64,000 nucleotides of DNA. It comes from Chionoecetes opilio (Eukaryota; Arthropoda; Malacostraca; Decapoda; Majidae). Numbering within the stretch: the stretch's first letter is position 1; the number at the start of each line of letters is the position of its first letter. Location of the stretch: assembly GCA_016584305.1 (NCBI GenBank), contig JACEEZ010011781.1, positions 565,001 to 629,000 of the forward strand. Direction: 5' to 3'. This document shows, piece by piece, positions 53,414 through 64,000 of this stretch. A model generated the notes under the pieces. That model was not told where the DNA came from. It made no database searches and was given only the letters and a program-made list of their open reading frames with translations. The position numbers and the translations under genes were made by a program.

Positions 53414-53975
53414 AGCTTCACCCAGTATTCACCCCGTATTCACCCGTATTCACCCCGTATTCACCCGTATTCACCCCGTATTCACCCGTATTCACCCCGT
53501 ATTTACCCCGTATTTACCCCGTATTTACCCCGTATTCACCTCGTATTCACCCCGTATTCACCCCGTATTCACCCCGTATTCACCCTGTATTCAGTCCGTA
53601 TTCACCCCGTATTCACCCCGTATTCACCCCGTATTCACCCCGTATTCACCCCGTATTTACCCCGTATTTACCCCGTATTCACCCAGTATTCACCCCGTAT
53701 TCACCCCGTATTCACCCGTATTCACCCTGTATTCACCCCGTATTCACCCCGTATTCACCCCGTATTCACCCCGTATTCACCCCGTATTTACCCCGTATTT
53801 ACCCCGTATTTACCCCGTATTCACCCCGTATTCACCCCGTATCCACCCCATAGTCACCCGTATTTACTCCGTATTTACCCCGTATTTACCCCGTATTTAC
53901 CCCGTATTCACCCCGTATTCACCCCGTATTCACCCGTATTCACCCCGTATTCACCCCGTATTCACCCCGTACTCA
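53414..53975. repeat. 11-bp minisatellite ATTCACCCCGT, locus 1
   Basis: About 50 copies with ATTTACCCCGT variants and some 10-bp units. Because 11 is not a multiple of three, each frame cycles through the same 11-residue peptide FTPYSPRIHPV, which explains the 289-codon and 149-codon frames. 53976-54620 beyond it is AT-rich with no feature. Confidence 0.96.
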
Positions 53976-54621
53976 AGACCAGAGGGAGGTACTACCGAAA
54001 GCAAAGTTTTGAGGCCAGACTTCCCTAAAAAACAACTTTTCATAAACGATGGATATTGTGTTTTTCATCCTCTCAAAATTATCGCCCTACCCTCCAAAAA
54101 AATTATTCCGGCAAGAGTTTGGTCCCACATTCTTTTCACGAATAGAAATATGAGTTTTTTTTATATATATCATGTAGAAACAATTACTTTTTTGTGTACA
54201 CTTTACTACTTCTATATATTTTGTTTGATTTCCTAATTTTTACGATTTGATTTCCTTGCATTTACCTATTTTTTACGATAGAAAATGTCATCTTCCTTAC
54301 GTCATTATGTACACAGGAACGTTTTCTTTTTTATACAATGGGGAAGCTATTCGTTTTGTTTTGTATATTCTATTATAAGTTTGCTTTTCCTTTTTTTTAG
54401 ATATATAAAGTCATCTTCCTTGCGTCACCATGTAACACAGCAACGTGTTCTTGCATGAGTCACCCTCGTGCAAACTTTGGTGCTTTCCAAACCCTCATCT
54501 TTGCACCAGCCAACACCACAAATTTCAGCCTAAATATCATACTGTCACTTTCCTCAATACCGGTACTGATATATACCTATGTTGCTGTGCTTTCATGTAG
54601 TCCACCCTCTATGTAATCAGC

Positions 54622-55263
54622 TACCGTCAACAACACTAAAGTCGCCACTGCACTATTGTCGCCAGGTGCCATATATTACGAATTTTAGCAACACTACAGA
54701 CTTGTACACTCTTAGAAAAAAAGGGTAGGAAAAGGGTAGAAAAAGGGTATTTATAGTGATGAAATACTGCTACCCTTTTTCTACCCTTACAAATATACCC
54801 TTTCGGATCGACGCAAATATACCCTTTCTCAACCCTCTCGTCTAAAAAGGGTAGATAAAGGGTAGATAAAGGGTATAATCGGCAGCATCTACCCTCCAGG
54901 CTGGACATAGGGTTTAAAAAGGGTAGATAAAGGGTAGATAAGGGTATAATCGGCAGCATCTACCCTCCAGGCTGGACATAGGGTTTAAAAAGGGTAGATA
55001 AAGGGTATAATCGGCAACATCTACCCTCCAGGCTGGTTTAAAAAGGGTAGTGATGGTGCGATGTAACAATTCGACCCATAATATACCCCCCATTTCTGAG
55101 AGTGTATGTGCCGCTGAAGACATGTAGTGTCATGTACGTACATATATAAAATACTGTACATGCCTTTTAACTGGCACATTCTAGTATGTAGTGATGCTAA
55201 AATTAATTACATATGGCGCCTGGAGACATTAGTGCAGTGGCGACTATAGTGTTGTTGACGGTA
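54622..55263. mobile_element. Fold-back element (TACCGT family) carrying a nested MITE
   Basis: Left arm from TACCGTCAACAACACTA to CACTACAGACTTGTA; right arm from TATGTGCCGCTGAAGA and ATGCTAAAATTAATTAC to TAGTGTTGTTGACGGTA. It is a diverged copy of 29815-30075. The TA MITE at 54707 sits inside the left arm. Confidence 0.9.
54707..55104. mobile_element. TA-target MITE (CACTCTTAG family), copy 5, nested
   Basis: Starts CACTCTTAGAAAAAAAGGG, ends CATTTCTGAGAGTG, flanked by TA on both sides. Flanks ACTTGTA and TATGTGCC join at one TA to give ACTTGTATGTGCC, the intact sequence seen at 29905-29917. It is 398 bp long because the block from AAAGGGTAGATAAAGGG to GGCTGGACATAGGG is repeated two to three times inside. 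Confidence 0.95.
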
Positions 55264-55434
55264 GTGAGCAAAACAGTTTTTTTTACCATGCCAGGGGCTG
55301 TGGAAATGGTAAAAATGGGAAATATCACAGTGAGAATGATTAATGTTCATTTCCAAATTGAGCGTCGAATGGTTTGTAAAAATAAAAATGATACAAACCA
55401 CACTCTTCATAGCGATTAAAGCTTCTTCAGCTGT

Positions 55435-55690
55435 ATAGAATGTGAACTCAAGGAACTAAATGTGACCTACTTGTGAACTCAAGGAACTAAATGTGACCTT
55501 ATTGTGAACTCAAGGAACTAAATGTGACCTAATTGTGAACTCAAGGAACTAAATGTGACCTTATTGTGGACTCAAGGAACTAAATGTGACCTTATTGTGA
55601 CCAACTAAATGTGATAGTGGAAAGGACACGGACTATTTGGACGAACTAATGTGACGTTTGTGGTCAGACTAAATGTACATATTGTGAGTA
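55435..55690. repeat. 31-bp minisatellite TGTGAACTCAAGGAACTAAA
   Basis: Five good copies (31-base spacing, unit ends TGTGACCTTAT), then decayed copies. 55690-55970 is AT-rich with no feature. Confidence 0.9.
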
Positions 55691-55972
55691 ATGAATAAGG
55701 GACGATTGTACTACTTGTCGTGGCAATACGTATAGAACATTAATGACTAATAATAAGTCGACGACGTAGCTACTGAACTAGAAAAGCAGCAACAGTAGTA
55801 AGAACATTTATATACTAATACTTTTTCTAGTCTACGGTCGCTTGCACTAAAAGTTTTCCCAGATATGACGTTCGCAGGTGATGCATTGAGAGTGAGTGAT
55901 ATTGCCCTTCTGAAATGACCCTATATTGCCCTACATAAAACCATGCTATATATACCCATGCTATCTGTTATA

Positions 55973-56279
55973 GTCACCTCCGTGGTGCAGTGGCTAGCGT
56001 GCCTGGCTACGAATCTGCGGGCCCTGGTTCGATCCCGGGCCAGGGCAAGTCGGTGACCAGCCCACCCAGCTATTCTTCCTTCCTTTCGGGGTTGATAAAT
56101 GGGTACCTGGGGTAACCTGGGGAAGGTAACTGTGGTAACCCGGGAGTCACACTAGCCCTGTGTCCCGGGGTAACGGGTCCTCACCCACCACAGGCTCTAA
56201 GGGCTAATGCCACGGAGATGAGCACCGAATGCCACGCGCAGCTTAGCGTATGCTCCCATCTTTCTTTACCTTACCTTTT
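55973..56279 (+). mobile_element. tRNA-derived SINE A, full copy with 10-bp target duplication
   Basis: A 307-bp element from GTCACCTCCGTGGTGCAGTGG to TTCTTTACCTTACCTTTT. A box TGGTGCAGTGG, B box GGTTCGATCCC. Flanked by ATCTGTTATA at 55963-55972 and 56280-56289. This is the reference copy for 46085, 46476 and 50446. Confidence 0.94.
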
Positions 56280-56599
56280 ATCTGTTATACCCATACTATA
56301 GCCCGTCTGTTATTGCCATCTCACAAATGAAAGGAAAAGAATAGTGCGTTATTGAACCTTGATTTGTAGGGACACTATTGAAAAACGTAGATTTGAAAAA
56401 TACAAATAGGTAGAAACTGTTATTGGACACTATTGCATATAACTGTACCAGAGCTTGAGTTATATGCATAGTGTCACCAATATTGCCAATTTAGTTATAC
56501 ACAGAGCCTCACCAATGTTGCCAATTTGGGATATGGAATCAAAACATGGAAGAGTGTTTTGATAGAGGATCCAATTTTGTTTGTGTGAAGGTGTTGTGG

Positions 56600-56890
56600 T
56601 GTGGTCTGTACGGTCTGGTGGTAATATAAATTATGTAAAATTGAAAAACCTCTTGAAATACGTAGATTTAAAAAAGAAATAAGGAGAAACTGGTTCACAA
56701 ATAGGGTGGTAGATGATTGGAATGGACTCAGTCATGGGGTAGTTAGTGCGGAGTCAATAGGGAATTTCAAAAGGAGGCTGGACAAAGTTATTGAATGGGG
56801 ATGAAAGGTGGATGTAGGAAGTGTTAAGTAACAGGAACTACCTCGTGTAGGTTTCACAGCCTCTTGTAGCTTCCTTATGTTCTTATATGA
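56600..56890 (+). pseudogene. LINE 3-prime end: ORF2 C-terminus and tail
   Basis: From 56664 an open stretch reads RFKKEIRRNWFTNRVVDDWN, GLSHGVVSAESIGNFKRRLD and KVIEWG, then TGA at 56802. Asn-Arg-Val-Val-Asp-x-Trp-Asn-x-Leu followed by Val-Val-x-Ala-x-Ser-x-x-x-Phe-Lys-x-Arg-Leu-Asp is the well-known C-terminus of many CR1/L2/RTE-type reverse transcriptase proteins. The untranslated tail (GGTGGATGTAGGAAGTG, CAGGAACTACCTCGTGTAGG, TTCCTTATGTTCTTATATGAG) defines the repeat seen at 16970, 17254, 18655 and 33145. 56290-56600 is ordinary AT-rich DNA. Confidence 0.88.
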
Positions 56891-57034
56891 GTTCAAAGTA
56901 AAGACTGAATAATGAAATCTTAATGAATTGAAACTCCTAAACCCCTCTGTATTGAATCAGTTAAGTTGTTTTTTAGTGTAATAAGAGAAAGAAAAGTATA
57001 GTCTATTGAGTTCCTTCTAGTATTATGAGTGCAT

Positions 57035-57247
57035 TTAATCCCTTGAAGCCCAGAACGTAATTTCCATTTTAATTTAGGTACCATTAGACGATTCTTAGTG
57101 AATATATGCAATGTTTTTATAGATATGACCTGTTTAGTATCCTTGTCCACTAGCTAATTTGGTATATTCAGTTACTTTTCGTAATTTTATGGCTAACAAC
57201 AGACGATTATTTATAGCAAAGGAAAGATCTGGGCGTGAAGGGGTTAA
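57035..57247. mobile_element. TTAA-target MITE (piggyBac-like), copy e
   Basis: TTAATCCCTTGAAGCCCAGA to GGGCGTGAAGGGGTTAA, reverse of copy a, with TTAA at both ends. 57250-57557 shows no feature. Confidence 0.92.
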
Positions 57248-57687
57248 CATGAGTTCAGAGGAAAGGGTTATAAAAGGCTTTGTATGCAGGTGTATATTGT
57301 GTGTGGGGTGTATAGTGTATAGGGTGTAGCGGGAGAATGTGTGTAGCTTGTGTCTCTAATTCACCATTCCTGAGTGTGCGTTCGACAGACAGGGATAATT
57401 TTCTACTCTGAATGATATTACCTGTTTTGAATTTCTAGGACAGGCCGCTTCACCCACACACTGTCTTGCCGTCTGGGTGTTCATTAGTCCGTAATTAGCC
57501 TGTCAGTTATGTAGGTTATTTTCCTAGCATTGAAGATCAGATTATTAATGACTTCCTGGTTTGGGAGATTCACGTAATTTCGTATCTTTGTCGCTTGTCA
57601 GTTATGTAGATGATTTCTCTTATCTCAGCTTGTATCTCCTCCTGTCTTATGATTTTCTTAGTATTGAAGCTCATATATTAATTACTT

Positions 57688-58050
<363 letters not shown>

Positions 58051-58499
58051 TATGTTCTTATGTACTACTACTACTTATGCTACTACTACTGCTACTTCTA
58101 CAACTTCTATTCTACTACTACTACAGCTACTACGCTACTACTACTTCCACCACTATTTCCACTACTATTATTTGGGAGATTCACGTAATTTAGTATCTTG
58201 GACATTGTTACTGTGTTTGTTATTATGTTTTGTTTCTCTGTTATTATAAAAAAACTCTACTATGTCTTACTTTCAGGACTGTAGACCGTAACATTTAAGA
58301 CTTAAGATTAGATTATTAATTATTAAGACTTAATATATACTGACTTCAGATTGTTCATGCAGCGTCATTCCTTTATCATCTCAGTATCTTCCCTTTAATC
58401 ACCTCAATCACCTCCTATCTTCATGTCAGTTTCGTCACCTCAAAGCTTTTCACTTCTTATGTAATGTGAATCAATGAACTGAGTGTGCAATGAGGGTAA

Positions 58500-58599
<100 letters not shown>

Positions 58600-58753
58600 T
58601 GCTGGGGGTAATGGGTAACGATAATTAGATAGGTCTGTATTAACCTTGAAATTTAACCTTTCAAATACTACACATTCAAATTAACACATAATTATGGCTT
58701 AGACAACTAAAACTTGAAAATGTTACAAATATAACTAGGTTTAACACGGGTAG

Positions 58754-58756
<3 letters not shown>

Positions 58757-58849
<93 letters not shown>

Positions 58850-58852
58850 GTG
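58757..58852. repeat. (TG)n microsatellite
   Basis: TG run with TATG and TTTG interruptions. Confidence 0.96.
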
Positions 58853-58973
58853 AGGCCTGACTGGTAGGCGTGAGTTGCGAGGTCTGTGTTGGAGCGTTGC
58901 AACATTCATAAAGGTCAACTTGCAAGATGGATATTGGCGGACTGCAAATGTTATGACCTAACTCTCGTGAGGC

Positions 58974-59028
58974 TGTGTGTGTGTGTGCGTGTGTGCGCGC
59001 ATGTGTGTGTGTGTGTGTGTGTGTGTGT

Positions 59029-59079
<51 letters not shown>
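58974..59079. repeat. (TG)n microsatellite
   Basis: TG run with CGCGC and TGTCTG interruptions; it directly abuts the 11-bp array. Confidence 0.96.
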
Positions 59080-59080
<1 letters not shown>

Positions 59081-59296
59081 CACCCCGTATTCACCCCGTA
59101 TTCACCACGTATTCACCCCGTATTCACCCCGTATTCACCCCGTATTCACCCCGTATTTACCCCGTATTTACCCTGTATTCACCCAGTATTCACCCAGTAT
59201 TCACCACATATTCACCCCGTATTCACCCCGTATTCACCCCGTATTCACCCCGTATTCACCGTATTCACCCCGTATTCACCCCGTATTCCCCCCGCA
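59080..59296. repeat. 11-bp minisatellite ATTCACCCCGT, locus 2
   Basis: About 20 copies of the same unit as 53414-53975, including ATTTACCCCGT and ACCCAGTATT variants shared by both loci. 59297-59625 is AT-rich with TATTTATTTA runs. Confidence 0.95.
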
Positions 59297-59629
59297 GCTA
59301 ATGGCACGGAAGTACGTAAGGTGAAGAGTTGTGGCCTACAGTCTGACGTGGCGGGAAAATAACACCGTAACTCTGCCCCTTCCCTTATTCTTTGTTATTT
59401 TAGTTATCTATATATTTACTCACTCGTTTTTCATGTGTATTTATTTATTTAATTCATGTTTATTCATATATTCTAGTTTTCTTTTGTCTAGATTTTTGTC
59501 CGCTCTGTTCCGTTTCGTTCGCCCCCCTTCCTTTATTCCCTATTATCTTAGTTATCTATATATTTACGCATTCATTTTTCATGTCTATTTATTTATTTAT
59601 TATAGAATGAGTGGTTATTCTGTATTTTT

Positions 59630-60368
59630 TTGCCCAAAGCTCTTTAGTTCGATATTTCATTGCCAAAGCTCTTTAGTTTAACATATTTCATTGCCCAAAG
59701 CTCTTTAGTTTAACATATTTCATTGCCCAAAGCTCTTTAGTTTAACATATTTTATTGTCCATAGCTCTTTAGTTTAACATATTTCATTGCCCAAAGCTCT
59801 TTAGTTTAACATATTTCATTGTCCAAAGCTCTTTAGCTTAACATATTTCATTGTCCAAAGCTCTTTAGTTTAACATATTTCATTGTCCAAAGCTCTTTAG
59901 TTTAACATAATTTATTGCCCAAAGCTCTTTAGTTTAACATATTTCATTGTCCAAAGCTCTTTAGTTTAACATATTTTATTGCCCAAAGCTCTTTAGTTTA
60001 ACATATTTCATTGTCCAAAGCTCTTTAGTTTAACATAATTTATTGCCCATAGCTCTTTAGTTTAACATATTTCATTGTCCAAAGCTCTTTAGTTTAACAT
60101 AATTTATTGCCCAAAGCTCTTTAGTTTAACATATTTCATTGTCCAAAGCTCTTTAGTTTAACATAATTTATTGCCCAAAGCTCTTTAGTTTAACATATTT
60201 CATTGTCCAAAGCTCTTTAGTTTAACATAATTTATTGCCCAAAGCTCTTTAGTTTAACATATTTCATTGTCCAAAGCTCTTTAGTTTAACATAATTTATT
60301 GCCCAAAGCTCTTTAGTTTAACATATTTCATTGTCCAAAGCTCTTTAGTTTAACATATTTCATTGCCC
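59630..60368. repeat. 32-bp minisatellite with dimeric higher-order structure
   Basis: About 23 copies of CCCAAAGCTCTTTAGTTTAA plus CATATTTCATTG. From about 59900 to 60300 two variants alternate strictly: CATATTTCATTGTCC and CATAATTTATTGCCC, so the repeating unit there is a dimer of about 64 bp. Confidence 0.96.
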
Positions 60369-60610
60369 GAAACTGTGTTTATTTAGTTATTGAAACCCAG
60401 TGTTCTTTACTTCGTTATTCATATATTTATTCTATAGTTATCCTTTCATTTTTTGTATAGCCCATAGATCTGTAAGTATTCAGTATTTATTATTATTATC
60501 TCTTTTACTAAGCTCTATTTATTACATTAGCCAGAATCTTCTCTAAAGTGGCTTCGTAACATGCCTCGATCAAGTACCGTTCCTGTATCCACATCACCTT
60601 GGTAGTGTTA

Positions 60611-60611
<1 letters not shown>

Positions 60612-60642
<31 letters not shown>

Positions 60643-60643
60643 T
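60612..60643. repeat. (TG)n microsatellite
   Basis: A short pure TG run followed at 60665 by a C-rich stretch. 60369-60611 is AT-rich and empty. Confidence 0.95.
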
Positions 60644-60847
60644 GTACCGGTATTGATCGTGTGTTCAGCCCTCCCCCTCCCCCCTAGCCACCCCCCACCT
60701 GTCCCTTCACCTGCCCTACATTTGACACACCATACACCATTATCCACACTTTTATCCAATCTTAAGTGAATTGATTTGCTTCTTTACTGCTTGGACAAGT
60801 ACACTGCTACTACTAAACTACTACTACTAAACTACCACCACCACCAC

Positions 60848-61080
<233 letters not shown>

Positions 61081-61082
61081 TA

Positions 61083-61263
61083 GCCCGTCATGGTGACAAG
61101 GTTGGTAGAGACGTGAGTTCGCAATGTGCAGCGTCCCTGTGCATTCGGTCAGCGGTTCGAGTCCGCCTAGTTCGTGCTGACGTGGCGGCGCTTTGTATAG
61201 TCAATAACCTTGTAGTTGGTACTTGCAAAGTGTCTAGATAGGATGAAAATCTTATCTTATCTT
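61083..61263 (+). mobile_element. tRNA-derived SINE B, full copy inside the (ACT)n array
   Basis: GCCCGTCATGGTGACAAGGT head, B box GGTTCGAGTCC, tail ATCTTATCTTATCTT. ACT repeats on both sides hide any target duplication. 61264-61600 has no feature. Confidence 0.92.
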
Positions 61264-61600
61264 ACTACTACTACAACTGCCACTACTACGTCTACATACT
61301 TTATCTATGCCAAGCGCTCTTCCTATCTTACTTATGACATTTTCTGGTGGTTAACGACATAGGGAAGAATGATGTAATTGTCTCCTATCACTACACACAT
61401 CACCGGCTGTTGCTTAGACCTCAAGGCAAGGCTAGGACACGCCTCACAGATACACAGGCCAATAAACTGCCGGCCATAAACACTACTTACATCATGAAGG
61501 ACACACTATTATACGGAGATCCAGACATAAATATAAAGATGTAGGGATGTGTTAATGATAAATGGACAGAAAAACGTATAAATATAAGTATAAATATAAT

Positions 61601-61811
61601 TAACCCTTGAGACCCAGAACGTAATTTCCATTGTAATTTGGGTACCATTAGACAATTTTTAGTGAATATAAGCAATGTTTTATAGATATGACCTGTTTAG
61701 TATCCTTGTCCACTGGCTAATTTGGTATATTGAGTCACTTTTCGTAATTTTATGGCACTACAACATACAATTTTTTATAGCTAAGGAAAGATCTGGGCGT
61801 GAAGGGGTTAA
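61601..61811. mobile_element. TTAA-target MITE (piggyBac-like), copy f
   Basis: TTAACCCTTGAGACCCAGAA to GGGCGTGAAGGGGTTAA. Its right end is the first member of the satellite array that follows. Confidence 0.92.
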
Positions 61812-63750
61812 GGCTGGTTCACACTAGACAAATAGCTGAACATTTTATATAGCAAAGGAAAGATCTGGGCGTGAAGTGGTTAAGGCTGGTTCACACTAGA
61901 CAAATAGCTGAACATTTTATATAGCAAAGGAAAGATCTGGGCGTGAAGGGGTTAAGGCTGGTTCACACTAGACAAATAGCTGAACATTTTATATAGCAAA
62001 GGAAAGATCTGGGCGTGAAGGGGTTAAGGCTGGTTCACACTAGACAAATAGCTGAACATTTTATATAGCAAAGGAAAGATCTGGGCGTGAAGGGGTTAAG
62101 GCTGGTTCACACTAGACAAATAGCTGAACATTTTATATAGCAAAGGAAAGATCTGGGCGTGAAGGGGTTAAGGCTGGTTCACACTAGACAAATAGCTGAA
62201 CATTTTATATAGCAAAGGAAAGATCTGGGCGTGAAGGGGTTAAGGCTGGTTCACACTAGACAAATAGCTGAACATTTTATATAGCAAAGGAAAGATCTGG
62301 GCGTGAAGGGGTTAAGGCTGGTTCACACTAGACAAATAGCTGAACATTTTATATAGCAAAGGAAAGATCTGGGCGTGAAGGGGTTAAGGCTGGTTCACAC
62401 TAGACAAATAGCTGAACATTTTATATAGCAAAGGAAAGATCTGTGCGTGAAGGGGTTAAGGCTGGTTCACACTAGACAAATAGCTGAACATTTTATATAG
62501 CAAAGGAAAGATCTGGGCGTGAAGGGGTTAAGGCTGGTTCACACTAGACAAATAGCTGAACATTTTATATAGCAAAGGAAAGATCTGGGCGTGAAGGGGT
62601 TAAGGCTGGTTCACACTAGACAAATAGCTGAACATTTTATATAGCAAAGGAAAGATCTGGGCGTGAAGGGGTTAAGGCTGGTTCACACTAGACAAATAGC
62701 TGAACATTTTATATAGCAAAGGAAAGATCTGGGCGTGAAGGGGTTAAGGCTGGTTCACACTAGACAAATAGCTGAACATTTTATATAGCAAAGGAAAGAT
62801 CTGGGCGTGAAGGGGTTAAGGCTGGTTCACACTAGACAAATAGCTGAACATTTTATATAGCAAAGGAAAGATCTGGGCGTGAAGGGTTAAGGCTGGTTCA
62901 CACTAGACAAATAACTGAACATTTTATATAGCAAAGGAAAGATCTGGGCGTGAAGGGGTTAAGGCTGGTTCACACTAGACAAATAGCTGAACATTTTATA
63001 TAGCCAAGGAAAGATCTGTGCGTGAAGGGGTTAAGGCTGGTTCACACTAGACAAATAGCTGAACATTTTATATAGCAAGGAAAGATCTGGGCGTGAAGGG
63101 GTTAAGGCTGGTTCACACTAGACAAATAACTGAACATTTTATATAGCAAAGGAAAGATCTGGGCGTGAAGGGGTTAAGGCTGGTTCACACTAGACAAATA
63201 GCTGAACATTTTATATAGCAAAGGAAGATCTGGCGTTAAGGGGTTAAGGCTGGTTCACACTAGACAAATAGCTGAACATTTTATATGCAAAGGAAAGATC
63301 TGTGCGTGAAGGGGTTAAGGCTGGTTCACACTAGACAAATAGCTGAACATTTTATATAGCAAAGGAAAGATCTGGGCGTGAAGGGGTTAAGGCTGGTTCA
63401 CACTAGACAAATAGCTGAACATTTTATATAGCAAAGGAAAGATCTGGGCGTGAAGGGGTTAAGGCTGGTTCACACTAGACAAATAGCTGAACATTTTATA
63501 TAGCAAAGGAAAGATCTGGGCGTGAAGGGGTTAAGGCTGGTTCACACTAGACAAATAGCTGAACATTTTATATAGCAAAGGAAAGATCTGTGCGTGAAGG
63601 GGTTAAGGCTGGTTCACACTAGACAAATAGCTGAACATTTTTTATAGCAAAGGAAAGATCTGGGCGTGAAGGGGTTAAGGCTGGTTCACACTAGACAAAT
63701 AGCTGAACATTTTATATAGCAAAGGAAAGATCTGTGCGTGAAGGGGTTAA
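61808..63750. repeat. 72-bp satellite array, about 27 copies, seeded by MITE copy f
   Basis: Exact 72-base spacing (GCTGGTTCACACTAG at 61813, 61885, 61957 and on). Each unit is 34 or so bases of new sequence (GGCTGGTTCACACTAGACAA, ATAGCTGAAC) plus the MITE right end (ATAGCAAAGGAAAGATCTGG, GCGTGAAGGGGTTAA). Units are nearly identical; a few have GTGCG for GGGCG or one-base losses. Confidence 0.98.
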
Positions 63751-64000
63751 GTGTACATATAAAAGGACGTGTTAGTGAATGGGGACTCTGGGGAGATATA
63801 AAGTACTATTGTAGATGATGATAAAAAGTATTGTACAAGTATTAAAAGTATTATTATGTTACTATTAGTGTCAACAGCAGGATCATGTATCGCGAGTTCA
63901 ATCACCCCCGAGAAGAGTGTTTCCAAAAGCACTCAACACACACACTATCGGGAATATGTTATTAATGGTTGTATTTTCCTTTCACTCCTCCTCCCTTTCT
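63751..64000. other. Window end, no feature
   Basis: AT-rich sequence without recognisable repeats or coding potential. Confidence 0.5.

Noticed and set aside
53367..54236. 289-codon frame with FTPYSPRIHPV repeats
   Set aside because: The 11-bp repeat gives the same peptide in every frame; the non-repeat end shows no domain.
59630..60368. CRISPR-like regular array of 32-bp repeats
   Set aside because: There are no unique spacers between repeats and the genome is eukaryotic; it is a plain minisatellite.
61808..63750. GGTTCACACTA in each 72-bp unit as a pol III B box
   Set aside because: It departs from GGTTCRANNCC at conserved positions and no A box is nearby.

Overview
This window is from an animal nuclear genome. 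Genes are split by GT-AG introns, tRNA-derived SINEs, LINE remnants and MITEs are present, and simple-sequence DNA is extremely abundant. Non-repetitive sequence is AT-rich. The repeat density, together with an arthropod-like LINE ORF1 and a MADF-type transposon protein, suggests a decapod crustacean (crab or shrimp). That placement is inference; no species marker was recognised.

One cellular gene is clear: a TTC39-family gene (tetratricopeptide repeat protein 39, arthropod TTC39B-like) on the + strand from about 4.0-5.0 kb to 25.2 kb. Twelve coding exons (5000-25202) join in perfect phase and give about 603 residues from the first ATG in exon 2. A possible upstream first exon (4016-4065) would make about 623. 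The only defect is one missing base in exon 8 (17420-17586). Everything else in this half is intron filled with microsatellites, minisatellites, MITEs, SINEs and LINE tails. Several minisatellites run right up to, or duplicate, the 3-prime splice sites of this gene.

The right-hand 39 kb has no recognisable host gene. It holds a G/T-rich tandem region (30.6-32.25 kb), a tandem LINE-tail array (33.15-33.88 kb), fold-back elements, a broken MADF-domain gene (35.72-36.04 kb), an 8.1 kb minisatellite of 21-bp units (37.0-45.1 kb), an intact three-zinc-knuckle LINE ORF1 on the - strand (48.4-49.3 kb), a 1.17 kb TTAA-flanked transposon (51.64-52.81 kb), two arrays of an 11-bp unit (53.4 and 59.1 kb), a 32-bp array with dimeric higher-order structure (59.6-60.4 kb) and a 72-bp satellite (61.8-63.75 kb) that grew from the end of a MITE.

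The main biology readable here is transposon history. Two MITE families can be defined from nested insertions and empty sites: a TA-target family with CACTCT(T/C)AGAAA ends, and a TTAA-target (piggyBac-like) family with CCCCTT ends. Two SINE families show 10-bp target duplications. The long low-complexity open frames are artefacts of repeat periodicity and are not annotated as genes.
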